Positions 1-8,832 of a stretch of 45,641 nt of DNA are shown here, one piece after another; the first letter of the stretch is position 1, and each line of letters begins with the position of its first letter. Source of the DNA: Gammaproteobacteria bacterium (GTDB taxonomy: Bacteria > Pseudomonadota > Gammaproteobacteria > Pseudomonadales > Azotimanducaceae); assembly GCA_007694905.1 (NCBI GenBank), contig REEU01000170.1, positions 1-45,641 on the forward strand, written 5' to 3'. The notes below the pieces were generated by a model that worked only from the letters and a program-made list of their open reading frames with translations, was not told where the DNA came from and searched no databases. Position numbers and translations under genes: made by a program.

Positions 1-106
1 GCGAGCGCGTGTACGCGCCGCCCCCCTGGCCGAGCGCACGCGCTCGGGCCTACAGAACCACCTCGAACCTGTCTGTAGGCGAGCGCGTGCATGCGCCGCC
101 CCAAGC
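1..106. repeat. Cluster of GTAGG-type REP palindromes
   Basis: Three GC-rich palindromes lie between the window edge and the hyuA stop. At 1-22 is a copy cut by the window start. At 27-55 is a copy in reverse orientation whose core is CGAGCGC/GCGCTCG. At 76-103 is a copy beginning CTGTAGGCGAGCGCG. Read from the GTAGG head, each is a short head followed by a hairpin. The same two subtypes recur inside the DUF4426 gene near 12.1 kb. This head-plus-hairpin design is typical of REP elements mobilised in trans by RAYT transposases; no RAYT gene is in the window. Confidence 0.75.
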
Positions 107-2092
107 TCAGGCGGGGCGCTCGAGCAGCAGGTTGCCCTTGGCGTCCACCACGGCTTCCCAGCCGGCGGCGATCAGGCTGGTGGCGGTGGGTTCGACCACC
201 AGCGCCGGGCCCGTGATCCGCTGTCCACGCACCAGCGTCTGCCGTGCATATACGACAACGTCCTCGGCGATGCCCGCCATGGGTGTCCAGAGCCGGGCTG
301 GCTCCGCTTCGCCTGCGGCAACGTCCGGTAACGCGACCTCCTGCCCCGCGGCGCGCAGCCGCACCCGGATGTTGACCAGTTCCACCGGCGTCGCCAGGGC
401 GTGCCCGTAGCGGCTGCGATGAAGCTCGTGAAAGGCGGCTTCCAGGGCGCAGCGATCCGTATCGAAGGGCAGAGCCAGGGCGAATGCCTGACCGCGGTAG
501 CGAAGCTCGAGAAAGATCTCCTCCTGCAGGGTGTTCGGATCCTGTCCTTCCTCCTTGAGCTCCTTGCGTCCGGCCGCGAGCAGTTCGTTGCGGACAGCCT
601 CCAACGCCTGCCCATCCAGGTCCTGGAGGTTGCGGCTCAGGGTCCGCAGCAGCTGCCGTTCCGGTCGTGCCACCAGCATGCCGAGGGCGGACAGCACACC
701 GGCGAAGTTGGGGATCATGGCCCGCGCCATGCCCAGGGCCTCCGCCAGATCACACAGGTGTAAGCCGCCGGCGCCGCCGAAGCAGCACAGCACGAGATCT
801 CTCGGGTCCCGTCCGCGCTCGATGGACATCACGCGAAGCGCCTGCGCCATGTGTTCGTTGGCGACGCGGACAATGCCGCGCGCGGCGGTTTCGACATTGG
901 TACCGAGCGCCTTGGCCACCGCTTCAACAGCCCGGTGGGCCGCCGCCGCGTCCAGCCCCAGGGAACCGCCCAGGGTGGCATCAGCGGGCAACTGTCCGAG
1001 AACCACATGGGCGTCCGTTACCGTCGCCGCGCGGCCGCCGCGGCCATAGCAGGCGGGTCCCGGATCAGCCCCGGCTGATTGCGGACCCACTCTCAGCGCG
1101 CCGCCTGCATCGATGTGAGCGATGGACCCGCCGCCGGCGCCGATGGTGTGAATGTCCAACATGGGTACGGCCACGGGCCAGGGTCCGAGTCTGCCCTCGC
1201 TGGTGAGCTCGGGTTCGCCATCGATCAGCGCGACGTCCGTGGAGGTGCCGCCCATGTCGAAGGTCAGCAGGCGATCGATGCCGCTGGCCGCGGCCACGGC
1301 AGCTGCGCCGGCGAGCCCGCCTGCGGGTCCGGACACTAGGAGATTGACGGCCCGCTGACTGGCGACCTCTGCCTCCATGGTGCCGCCTGAGGACTGCATG
1401 ATGGCCAGCGGACATGGATCGAGCTCGGCCTCCAGGCGCCGCAGGTAGCCTTCCACCCGGGGTCCCAGCCAGGCGTTGAGCCAGGTGGCGATACCGCGTT
1501 CGTACTCGCGGTACTGAGGCAGCACGAAGGAGGACCGGCTCACGAAGCGACGTCCGTTGGACGCGTCGCGGATCGCTGCTTCGAGTGCGATCTCATGGTG
1601 TGGATCCATCCAGGCGTACAGCAGATTGATGGCCACCGCCTCCGGGTCGAGGCGCTCGAGGTTCGCCAGCAGTGCGTTGATGGCCGCAGGTTCGAGGGGG
1701 ACCTGCTCATGTCCGTTGACATCCAGGCGGGCGGAGATCTCTAGGCACAGCTCGGCTGGCACGGGTGGTGGTTCTGCCGCCGGCGTCAGCGCGTAGAGGT
1801 CCCGGCGGTTCTGGCGGCCTAGGGTGAGGACATCCGCCAGCCCGGCGTTTGCCACATATGCGGTGCGGACACCCTTGCGCTCCAGCGCTGCGTTGGTGGC
1901 CACAGTGCTGCCATGTACAATCCGAAGCGCTCCGGCGGCGACGGCGGATTCAAGGTTCAGTTCCCGGATGCCGGCAAGGATTGCACGTTCCGGGGCGTCC
2001 GGCGTCGACAGGGTCTTGTGCAGTCGGACGCCGGAAGCCGTCAGCAGCACGAAGTCGGTGAACGTGCCCCCCGTGTCGACGCCAAGCAGCAT
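107..2092 (-). CDS. Hydantoinase/oxoprolinase family protein, HyuA-type subunit
   Basis: The 661-residue product starts with the ATPase-fold motif DTGGTFTDFVLL (residues 6-17). It continues with HGSTVATNAALERKG, SSGGTM, SGPAGG and FDMGGTSTDVALI, the ordered phosphate-binding motifs of the hydantoinase A/5-oxoprolinase family. Such proteins couple ATP hydrolysis to opening of cyclic amides (hydantoins, 5-oxoproline, acetone-carboxylase-like substrates), usually together with a HyuB subunit. No hyuB is adjacent: the gene is flanked by REP palindromes downstream and divergent mutM upstream. The substrate cannot be told from sequence. Length fits the HyuA subunit and not the ~1,250-residue fused eukaryotic 5-oxoprolinase. 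Confidence 0.9.
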   Translation of the reverse strand: MLLGVDTGGTFTDFVLLTASGVRLHKTLSTPDAPERAILAGIRELNLESAVAAGALRIVHGSTVATNAALERKGVRTAYVANAGLADVLTLGRQNRRDLYALTPAAEPPPVPAELCLEISARLDVNGHEQVPLEPAAINALLANLERLDPEAVAINLLYAWMDPHHEIALEAAIRDASNGRRFVSRSSFVLPQYREYERGIATWLNAWLGPRVEGYLRRLEAELDPCPLAIMQSSGGTMEAEVASQRAVNLLVSGPAGGLAGAAAVAAASGIDRLLTFDMGGTSTDVALIDGEPELTSEGRLGPWPVAVPMLDIHTIGAGGGSIAHIDAGGALRVGPQSAGADPGPACYGRGGRAATVTDAHVVLGQLPADATLGGSLGLDAAAAHRAVEAVAKALGTNVETAARGIVRVANEHMAQALRVMSIERGRDPRDLVLCCFGGAGGLHLCDLAEALGMARAMIPNFAGVLSALGMLVARPERQLLRTLSRNLQDLDGQALEAVRNELLAAGRKELKEEGQDPNTLQEEIFLELRYRGQAFALALPFDTDRCALEAAFHELHRSRYGHALATPVELVNIRVRLRAAGQEVALPDVAAGEAEPARLWTPMAGIAEDVVVYARQTLVRGQRITGPALVVEPTATSLIAAGWEAVVDAKGNLLLERPA

Positions 2093-2240
2093 GGAGCACC
2101 CCCGATTCCAGGGTCCGCGAATGGACCTGCGGCCGGCATTCTAGCCCGGGAATCCCGGCGGTCCACGGTTGCCACGTGAGGCGCCGCCGAAGTCAGGGCC
2201 GCTCCGGCGCTGATAACACCGCAAACTGTGGATGGTGTCC

Positions 2241-3068
2241 ATGCCCGAGCTGCCAGAAGTTGAAACCACGCGGCGTGGGCTCGCCCCGCATCTCGTCGGC
2301 CGGCGCCTCGAAGCGGTGCGGGTCAGGGAGCCGCGGCTGCGCTGGCCGGTGGCAGCAGATTTCTCCCAGAACCTGACCGGGGCCACGCTCACGGATCTGC
2401 GGCGGCGGGCCAAGTATCTGCTGTTCGACTTCCAGCGCCCCGCTGGCAGCGGGACACTGATCGCCCATCTCGGCATGTCGGGCAGCATGCGCCTGGTGCC
2501 GTCGGACACGCCGCTGCTGTCTCACGACCACGTGCAGTTCGTGTTTGCCGGGCCCTCGGAACTGCGCCTTAACGACCCACGCCGATTCGGCTCCCTCCAT
2601 TTCGTGGATGGCGCCGCCGACGGCCATTTTCTGCTCGGACATCTCGGGCCGGAACCGCTGGACGCGGAGTTCGGTGGTGAGTATCTATTTCAGCGCTCGC
2701 GCAAACGCCGCGCTCCGGTGAAGGCGTTCATCATGGACGCCCGGATCGTGGTGGGAGTGGGCAACATCTACGCCACCGAGGCGTTGTTCCGCGCCGGGAT
2801 CCGCCCCTCGCGGCCCGCAGGTCGGATATCGGCCGCTCGCTATGCGCTGCTTGCGGACGCCATTCGCGCCGTGCTCGAGGAGGCCCTGATCATGGGCGGG
2901 ACCACCCTCAGGGACTTCGTCGGCAGCGACGGCCGGCCGGGCTACTTCAGGCAGTCGCTGGCCGTGTACGGGCGTGGTGGTGCGCCCTGCCGGGTGTGTG
3001 GAGGCGTCCTGCGTGGCGATCGCATCGGTCAACGCGCCACCGTGTTTTGTCCGGTGTGCCAACGCTGA
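2241..3068 (+). CDS. mutM: Formamidopyrimidine-DNA glycosylase (Fpg/MutM)
   Basis: Bifunctional base-excision repair enzyme removing 8-oxoguanine and formamidopyrimidines with beta/delta lyase activity. The N terminus reads MPELPEVETTRRGL. The catalytic proline must be residue 2, so the start is the ATG at 2241 and not the in-frame ATG three codons upstream. DPRRFGSLH, the VGNIYATEALF helix-two-turn-helix segment and a C-terminal zinc finger with four cysteines (CRVCGGVL ... FCPVCQR) are all present. The protein has 275 residues, the usual size. It is transcribed divergently from hyuA and followed by a small exported protein gene. Confidence 0.97.
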   Translation: MPELPEVETTRRGLAPHLVGRRLEAVRVREPRLRWPVAADFSQNLTGATLTDLRRRAKYLLFDFQRPAGSGTLIAHLGMSGSMRLVPSDTPLLSHDHVQFVFAGPSELRLNDPRRFGSLHFVDGAADGHFLLGHLGPEPLDAEFGGEYLFQRSRKRRAPVKAFIMDARIVVGVGNIYATEALFRAGIRPSRPAGRISAARYALLADAIRAVLEEALIMGGTTLRDFVGSDGRPGYFRQSLAVYGRGGAPCRVCGGVLRGDRIGQRATVFCPVCQR

Positions 3069-3111
3069 AGCGGCCTTACGTTCCGGGGCGTGCTGCGCGT
3101 CCGTGAGATGG

Positions 3112-3120
3112 TGCTATAGT
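3112..3120 (+). promoter_or_regulatory. Candidate extended -10 promoter for the 3155 small-protein gene
   Basis: TGCTATAGT forms a TGn extended -10 element with a good TATAGT hexamer, 35 bases before the ATG at 3155. No good -35 hexamer is seen at 16-18 bases, which fits an extended -10 promoter. Inference only. Confidence 0.4.
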
Positions 3121-3154
3121 CCTTAAAGACCTACTTCCGAATAGGGCTTAAGCC

Positions 3155-3475
3155 ATGGAAATCGCGCGTAAGGCGGCATTGTTCGTCGCCATTTCGGTGC
3201 TGGCCTTCGCCAGCATGCCCGCGGATGCGAGTACGGGTCCCGTCGAGGAGCCGAGTGCCGGCGCCATGATGATCGATCTGGTGGTGGCGCGGCCGATCGG
3301 CGCAGCGATCACGGTTCTGGGTACGGCGACGTTCCTCGTCGGCCTGCCCTTTACCGCGCTGGGCGGCAACGTGGCCGAGTCCGGGGAAAAACTGGTTGTG
3401 GCGCCAGCTCGGGAAACCTTCAACCGCTGCCTGGGCTGCAAGAACGCCGGCTGGCGTGGCGATTACGCCGATTAG
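3155..3475 (+). CDS. Small exported or inner-membrane protein of unknown function
   Basis: The 106-residue protein has an N-terminal signal peptide: MEIARKAALF, then a hydrophobic core ending in ADA near residue 25. A second hydrophobic segment spans about residues 50-71 (IGAAITVLGTATFLVGLPF). The C terminus contains a CLGC pair, which might bind metal or form a disulfide. Similar ~100-residue proteins occur next to coaD/mutM in other gammaproteobacteria and are sometimes labelled 'multidrug transporter' without support. The stop codon is TAG, so amber is a normal terminator in this genome. I do not recognise a function. Confidence 0.75.
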   Translation: MEIARKAALFVAISVLAFASMPADASTGPVEEPSAGAMMIDLVVARPIGAAITVLGTATFLVGLPFTALGGNVAESGEKLVVAPARETFNRCLGCKNAGWRGDYAD

Positions 3476-3494
3476 ACAGCCTGCAGCGGCATAA

Positions 3495-4049
<555 letters not shown>

Positions 4050-4694
4050 TCAAACGGCATCGGTGGCGGACGGTCCGACTGCGAGCAGGGCGCCATGGCT
4101 GTCTCCGGTACGGGTCTGCTTGAGCAGTTGCCACGAGCCCGCAACCGGCTCCGCCCAGGGCGCGGGGTCACGGCCGGCATGTTCGCAGTACACCCGACCC
4201 GCGACCGCCAACAGGCCCGCGTCGAGCACATGGGCCAGCGCGGCTGAGGCGAGCGCCCCGGCGAAGGGCGGGTCGATCAGCACCAGATCGAACGGTGCTA
4301 CGGGCTTTCGCGGCCAGCGGAGCGCGTCGTCCCGCAGCACTTCGCAGCGTTCCGGGTCGAGATCAGCCGCCGCCTCGAGGAGCGTCCGGTGGGCGCGGCG
4401 GTCCTGCTCGATCAGCACCACCCGTTCCGCCCCCCGCGACAGCGCCTCGAACCCAAGTGCGCCGGATCCGGCGAACAGATCCAGCACCCGCCAGCCCTTG
4501 ATGTGCCCCTGCAACCAATTGAACAGAGTCTCCCGGGTCCGCTCCGGCGTCGGCCGCAGGCCCGGCACATCGGCCACTGGAATGCGGCGGTTGCGGAAGC
4601 GACCAGCGATCAGCCGCACGCGCCCCGACTGGCCGCGTGCTTTTGCAGCGCCGCTGCCTCGATTCTCTCCGCGCTGGTATCCTGTGCGCCGCAT
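4050..4694 (-). CDS. rsmD: 16S rRNA (guanine(966)-N2)-methyltransferase RsmD
   Basis: SAM-dependent methyltransferase acting on 16S rRNA G966. The RLIAGRFRNRRIPV opening of the family begins near residue 27, followed by LRPTPERTRETLFNWL, motif I LDLFAGSGALGFEALSRGA and the catalytic DPPF motif (IDPPFAGAL). The first ~25 residues are not conserved. A later GTG (VRLIAGRF) could be the real start, but 4694 is the first ATG. It is divergent from ftsY across only 53 bases, so both promoters must be packed there or lie inside the rsmD 5' end. Confidence 0.94.
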   Translation of the reverse strand: MRRTGYQRGENRGSGAAKARGQSGRVRLIAGRFRNRRIPVADVPGLRPTPERTRETLFNWLQGHIKGWRVLDLFAGSGALGFEALSRGAERVVLIEQDRRAHRTLLEAAADLDPERCEVLRDDALRWPRKPVAPFDLVLIDPPFAGALASAALAHVLDAGLLAVAGRVYCEHAGRDPAPWAEPVAGSWQLLKQTRTGDSHGALLAVGPSATDAV

Positions 4695-4747
4695 CGACGA
4701 CCCCGGTCAAGCCGGCCTGAGGGCCGGAATCAGCGCTGGAGTATCCC

Positions 4748-5833
4748 ATGTTCAAGTTCCGTCGGAAGAAAGTCGGGGAGCAGCCCCCCGAGTCGGAGGC
4801 GTCCGTCCCGGAGCAGGCCTCCGCTTCGCAGATCTCCGAGGACAGCATTTCCGAGCCGGTCAGGCGCGAGGAAGCAGCTCCTGAGGAAGCGCCCGGGGGT
4901 CTTTTCGGCCGTCTCAAGGCCGGTCTTTCGCGAACGCGGAGCAATCTGGCAAGCGGCATCGGACACCTCCTGCTTGGTCAGAAGGTGGTCGATGAAGCCC
5001 TGCTTGAAGACCTTGAGACCCAGCTGCTGCTGGCTGACGTCGGCGTGGAGGCCACTTCCGACATCGTCTCCGCGCTGTCTGCCAGGGTCGCTCGCAGACA
5101 ATTGAACGACCCGCAGGCGCTTCTCGAGGCGCTGCGGGAGGAGCTTTCGGCCATGCTGCTCAAGCGCTCGCGGCCGTTCGACATTCCAGCGACGCCCCGC
5201 CCATTCGTGATTCTGGTGGTCGGCGTCAATGGCGTCGGCAAGACCACCACGATCGGCAAGCTGGCCCGTCGCTTCAAGGACGCGGGTCTGGCGCCCATGC
5301 TGGCCGCCGGCGACACCTTTCGGGCCGCGGCGGTGGAACAGCTGCAGATCTGGGGTCAGCGCAACGACGTGCCAGTGATCGCGCAGGGCGAGGGCGCGGA
5401 CAGCGCTTCGGTGATTTTTGATGCCTTGTCCGCCGCCCGCAGTCGCGGTGCCGACGTGGTGCTGGCGGACACCGCCGGTCGTCTGCACAACAAGCAGCAC
5501 CTGATGGACGAACTCGCCAAGGTGGGCCGAGTGATGAAGCGTTTCGACCCTGAGGCGCCGCACGCGGTGTTGTTGGTGCTCGATGCCGGTACGGGCCAGA
5601 ACGCCCTCGCCCAGGCCCGGGAGTTCGGCCAGGCGGTGAACCTCACCGGTGTGGTGCTGACCAAGCTCGACGGCACGGCGAAAGGTGGCATCGTGTTCGC
5701 CATTTCTCGCCAGACCGGCCTGCCCGTGCAGTTCATCGGCGTTGGTGAGGGGGTGGAGGATCTGCGGCCGTTCGAACCGGAGGCCTTCGTCACGGCGCTG
5801 CTCGACCAGGAAGGTGTCGGCATCGAGTCATGA
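4748..5833 (+). CDS. ftsY: Signal recognition particle receptor FtsY
   Basis: GTPase receptor that docks SRP-ribosome complexes at the inner membrane. A short acidic N-terminal region (about 60 residues, Glu/Ser rich) precedes the NG domain. G1 is GVNGVGKTTTIGKL (about residue 160), followed by DTFRAAAVEQL, G3 DTAGR and G4 TKLDGTAKGG. The length of 361 is shorter than the ~500-residue E. coli protein because the acidic A domain is reduced. GGAG at 4738-4741 gives a well-placed ribosome binding site. The stop overlaps the ftsE start as ATGA. Confidence 0.97.
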   Translation: MFKFRRKKVGEQPPESEASVPEQASASQISEDSISEPVRREEAAPEEAPGGLFGRLKAGLSRTRSNLASGIGHLLLGQKVVDEALLEDLETQLLLADVGVEATSDIVSALSARVARRQLNDPQALLEALREELSAMLLKRSRPFDIPATPRPFVILVVGVNGVGKTTTIGKLARRFKDAGLAPMLAAGDTFRAAAVEQLQIWGQRNDVPVIAQGEGADSASVIFDALSAARSRGADVVLADTAGRLHNKQHLMDELAKVGRVMKRFDPEAPHAVLLVLDAGTGQNALAQAREFGQAVNLTGVVLTKLDGTAKGGIVFAISRQTGLPVQFIGVGEGVEDLRPFEPEAFVTALLDQEGVGIES

Positions 5834-6516
5834 TCGAGCTTACGGGCGTCAGCAAACGCTTCACCAACGGCCGGGAAGCGCTGCAGAACCTCAACCTGAC
5901 GCTGCCCCGAGGGACGCTGACCTTCCTCACCGGCCACTCTGGCGCCGGCAAGAGCACGTTACTGAAGCTGCTGCTGCGCATGGAGCTTGCAAGCCGCGGA
6001 CAGGTGAGCGTCGGCGGGGTCAACCTTGCACGCATGTCGCGCCGGGCCGTCGCCCGCTATCGGCAGCGGATCGGGGTGGTGTTCCAGGATCACCTGCTGC
6101 TGCCCCATCGCAGTGTCTTCGACAATGTGGCAATACCCCTGGTGATCGCGGGCTACCGCGAGGTGGACCGGGCCCGCCGGGTGCGGGCGGCGCTGAGCCG
6201 GGTCGGGCTGCTCGACAAGGAGCGACAGTTCCCGACCCAGCTCTCGGCCGGCGAGCAGCAGCGGGTCGGCATCGCGCGAGCCGTGGTGAACCGCCCCACG
6301 GTGCTGCTGGCAGACGAGCCGACGGGTAACCTGGATCCGACCCTGTCCCGAGAGATCATGGGTCTGTTCCATCTGTTTCAGCAGGTGGGGGTGACTGTGC
6401 TCATCGCGACCCATGACCTGGAGTTGGTGGAGGGTTTCGGCGACCGCGTGGTGGAGTTGGCAGACGGGCGCGTACTGGCCGACAGTGAGGAGGTGGACGA
6501 TGGCGCGCAGGCCTGA
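5830..6516 (+). CDS. ftsE: Cell division ATP-binding protein FtsE
   Basis: ATPase subunit of the FtsEX divisome complex that controls periplasmic peptidoglycan hydrolase activators. Walker A is GHSGAGKST, the signature is [14 protein letters not shown], Walker B is [12 protein letters not shown], and the H-loop histidine is in ATHDLELV. It has 228 residues. The ATG overlaps the ftsY stop by four bases, and the 3' end overlaps ftsX, so the three genes are translationally coupled. Confidence 0.97.
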   Translation: MIELTGVSKRFTNGREALQNLNLTLPRGTLTFLTGHSGAGKSTLLKLLLRMELASRGQVSVGGVNLARMSRRAVARYRQRIGVVFQDHLLLPHRSVFDNVAIPLVIAGYREVDRARRVRAALSRVGLLDKERQFPTQLSAGEQQRVGIARAVVNRPTVLLADEPTGNLDPTLSREIMGLFHLFQQVGVTVLIATHDLELVEGFGDRVVELADGRVLADSEEVDDGAQA

Positions 6517-7462
6517 GGCGGCCGCTGATCCCCGTCTTCGTCTGGCCCGGCCTGCGGCATGGGCCCTGCACCATCGGCTGGCGTTTCGCGAAACGCTGGG
6601 CCGGCTCGGTTCGGAGCGGTTCAGCACCCTGCTCGTGGTGCTCACTATCGGGGTCGCGCTGGCACTGCCGGGGCTGCTGTTCATCTCGGTGGAGCGGCTG
6701 GCTTCCCTGACCGACCGTTGGGACGGGACTCCCAGGATCAACGTGTTCCTGACGGGGGCCGACGCCGAGGCGGTGGCGCTGGGCTGGCAGACGAAACCGG
6801 ATGTGGCGGCGGTGACTTATCAGTCGCCGGAGGCATCCTTGCAGGAGCTCATGGCGGCAACCGGTCTTGATGATGGTTCGGGTGGGATTCTCGCTGGCTT
6901 CGACGGTAACCCGCTTCCTGCCGTGGCCATCGTGACCCCGCGGCCGGAGGCCGCTTCGCCGGCCCGGGTCAGGGCGCTGGCGGCGGAACTGGAATCCGAA
7001 CCCGGCGTCGATGGCGTGCAGGTGGATCTTGAATGGCTGCAGCGGCTGCAGGCGGCCGTGGTGCTGATGGAACGCCTCGCCTTGGGGCTCGGTGCCCTGC
7101 TGGCGCTGGCGGTGCTGCTGGTGGTGGGCAGCCTGACGCGGATGGCGGTGGCGCAGTGCCACGACGAGATTCGGGTGCTGAAGCTGGTGGGCGGCAGTGA
7201 TGGCTTCGTCCTGCGGCCATTTCTCTATCTGGGGGTGCTGCTGGGTCTCTCCGGCGGCCTGGCGGCGATCCTCCTGCTGGCCCTCGCGCTGGCGTTCTTC
7301 AGCGTTCCAGTGGCCGAGCTGGCGCGCAGCTATGGGTCGGACTTTCGGCTCGGCGGGGTGTCGCCGGGCCTCGGCCTGCTCCTGCTGGCCGGGGGCGGCC
7401 TGCTGGGTTGGTTGGGGGCCCTGCTCACGGCCCGACGCCAGCTGCGCGCCATCGAGCCTTGA
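6500..7462 (+). CDS. ftsX: Cell division protein FtsX (permease-like)
   Basis: Integral membrane partner of FtsE. The start is taken as the ATG at 6500 ([12 protein letters not shown]), inside the ftsE 3' end with a 17-base overlap; the frame stays open further upstream but only in ftsE sequence. The topology is typical. A cytoplasmic N tail is followed by TM1 (LLVVLTIGVALALPGLLFI), a periplasmic domain of ~120 residues, and three C-terminal membrane segments including LGALLALAVLLVVGSLT and LGLLLLAGGGLLGWLGALL. It has 320 residues. rpoH follows after an intergenic promoter region. Confidence 0.95.
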   Translation: MARRPEAAADPRLRLARPAAWALHHRLAFRETLGRLGSERFSTLLVVLTIGVALALPGLLFISVERLASLTDRWDGTPRINVFLTGADAEAVALGWQTKPDVAAVTYQSPEASLQELMAATGLDDGSGGILAGFDGNPLPAVAIVTPRPEAASPARVRALAAELESEPGVDGVQVDLEWLQRLQAAVVLMERLALGLGALLALAVLLVVGSLTRMAVAQCHDEIRVLKLVGGSDGFVLRPFLYLGVLLGLSGGLAAILLLALALAFFSVPVAELARSYGSDFRLGGVSPGLGLLLLAGGGLLGWLGALLTARRQLRAIEP

Positions 7463-7513
7463 GGCGGCGCTGACCCCGGCGTTCCCGCTTGTTTACAGGA
7501 ACTCCACCGACAG

Positions 7514-7543
7514 TTAGCAGTCTTACGGGATGACTGCTAAAAT
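7514..7543 (+). promoter_or_regulatory. CIRCE-like inverted repeat on the rpoH core promoter
   Basis: A perfect 9-base inverted repeat, TTAGCAGTC (7514-7522), N9, GACTGCTAA (7532-7540), lies 46 bases before the rpoH start. It matches the HrcA operator CIRCE (TTAGCACTC-N9-GAGTGCTAA) in arm length, spacer and all but one symmetric position (C to G in one arm, G to C in the other). A plausible promoter coincides with it: TTAGCA as -35 and TAAAAT (7538-7543) as -10 with an 18-base spacer. A bound dimer would therefore block RNA polymerase. HrcA control is an inference; hrcA is not in the window. Confidence 0.65.
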
Positions 7544-7585
7544 CGGCGCAGCCCAGCATTCATGGGCTGTCAGGAGGAGATGTTG

Positions 7586-8437
7586 ATGTCCACCGCGATG
7601 ATTGCCACCGGTTCCCTGTCCCCTGGCCGGGACCTGGACCACTACATTCACACGGTCAACAGCTTCGAGATTCTGACGCCGGAAGCCGAGCAAGACTTTG
7701 CGCGCCGGCTTCGCGACGAAGGGGATCTGGAAGCGGCCCGGCATCTCGTGATCTCGCATCTGCGCTTCGTAGTGCACGTGGCGCGTTCCTACTCGGGTTA
7801 CGGCCTGGCCCAGGCGGATCTCATTCAGGAAGGCAACGTCGGCCTGATGAAGGCGGTCAAGCGCTTCGACCCGGAGTACGGCGTTCGTCTCGTCTCTTTC
7901 GCAGTGCATTGGATCAAGGCCGAGATCCACGAGTTCATCCTCCGCAACTGGCGCATCGTCAAGGTCGCGACCACCAAGGCCCAGCGCAAGTTGTTCTTCA
8001 ATCTGCGCGGCGCCAAGAAGCGCCTGGGCTGGATGTCCGGTGACGAGGTGCGCGCCATTGCAGCCGATCTCGGCGTGGCACCGGAGGAGGTGACCCGCAT
8101 GGAGGGCCGCCTGGCGTCCTACGACGCCTCCTTTGACGCTGATCCCAGCGATGACGACGATGCCGTGTATGCGCCCGCCCAGTATCTGTTCGACGATCAC
8201 TCCGATCCGGCTGAGCTGGTGGCGGCTGAAGATTGGAGCGAGAGCTCCACGACCCTGTTGCAGCGTTCGCTGGAACAGCTCGACGAGCGCAGCCGGGACG
8301 TGATCGCGAGCCGCTGGCTCACGGACGACAAGCTCACGCTGCATGACCTGGCGGAACGCTATGAGGTCTCCGCCGAGCGCATCCGGCAGATCGAGGCCAA
8401 TGCGCTGAAGAAGCTCAAGGCCGCCATGGCGGCCTGA
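7586..8437 (+). CDS. rpoH: RNA polymerase heat-shock sigma factor RpoH (sigma-32)
   Basis: Sigma-70 family factor directing transcription of chaperone and protease genes. Region 2 is visible as [25 protein letters not shown] sequence and [51 protein letters not shown] (two adjoining segments). The RpoH box QRKLFFNLR follows, and region 4 ends in [16 protein letters not shown] chose the ATG at 7586 because AGGAGGA (7572-7578) is correctly spaced for it, whereas it is too close to the ATG at 7580. The product has 283 residues, as in E. coli (284). Position after ftsYEX is the conserved gammaproteobacterial order. Confidence 0.97.
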   Translation: MSTAMIATGSLSPGRDLDHYIHTVNSFEILTPEAEQDFARRLRDEGDLEAARHLVISHLRFVVHVARSYSGYGLAQADLIQEGNVGLMKAVKRFDPEYGVRLVSFAVHWIKAEIHEFILRNWRIVKVATTKAQRKLFFNLRGAKKRLGWMSGDEVRAIAADLGVAPEEVTRMEGRLASYDASFDADPSDDDDAVYAPAQYLFDDHSDPAELVAAEDWSESSTTLLQRSLEQLDERSRDVIASRWLTDDKLTLHDLAERYEVSAERIRQIEANALKKLKAAMAA

Positions 8438-8440
8438 GCC

Positions 8441-8821
8441 GTGCGTGAACCCCTGCTGCTGGTCGGGGCATCATTCGCCGCCCTTGCGGTCGCGCTTGGC
8501 GCATTCGGTGCCCATGGGCTCCGGCAGCGGTTGGGTGAGGCCATTGCCACCTGGGAAACCGCGATCTTCTATCACCTGATCCATGCCCTTGCCATCGTGG
8601 TGGTGGCGGCGCTGGCCCGCGGCGGCTTCGAACTGGCCGGTCTGCGTCCCGCTGGCTGGCTGTTCTGCCTCGGAATCGTCCTGTTCTCCGGCAGCCTCTA
8701 CCTGCTCGCGCTCGGTGGGCCCCGGGCCCTCGGTCCCGTCACGCCGTTGGGCGGCGTCGCCTTCCTTGCCGGCTGGATCTGGCTGGCGGTGGCAGCTGTT
8801 CGCGACAGCGCGGTTTCCTGA
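8441..8821 (+). CDS. DUF423 family inner-membrane protein
   Basis: The 126-residue protein has about four hydrophobic helices. The N-terminal GASFAALAVALGAFGAHGLR segment and the FYHLIHALAIV segment are hallmarks of the DUF423/YgdD family, whose role is unknown. It starts with GTG three bases after the rpoH stop, so it is probably co-transcribed. C-terminal GGVAFLAGWIWLAVAA completes the family pattern. Confidence 0.88.
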   Translation: MREPLLLVGASFAALAVALGAFGAHGLRQRLGEAIATWETAIFYHLIHALAIVVVAALARGGFELAGLRPAGWLFCLGIVLFSGSLYLLALGGPRALGPVTPLGGVAFLAGWIWLAVAAVRDSAVS

Positions 8822-8832
8822 CCGGAGCGTCC

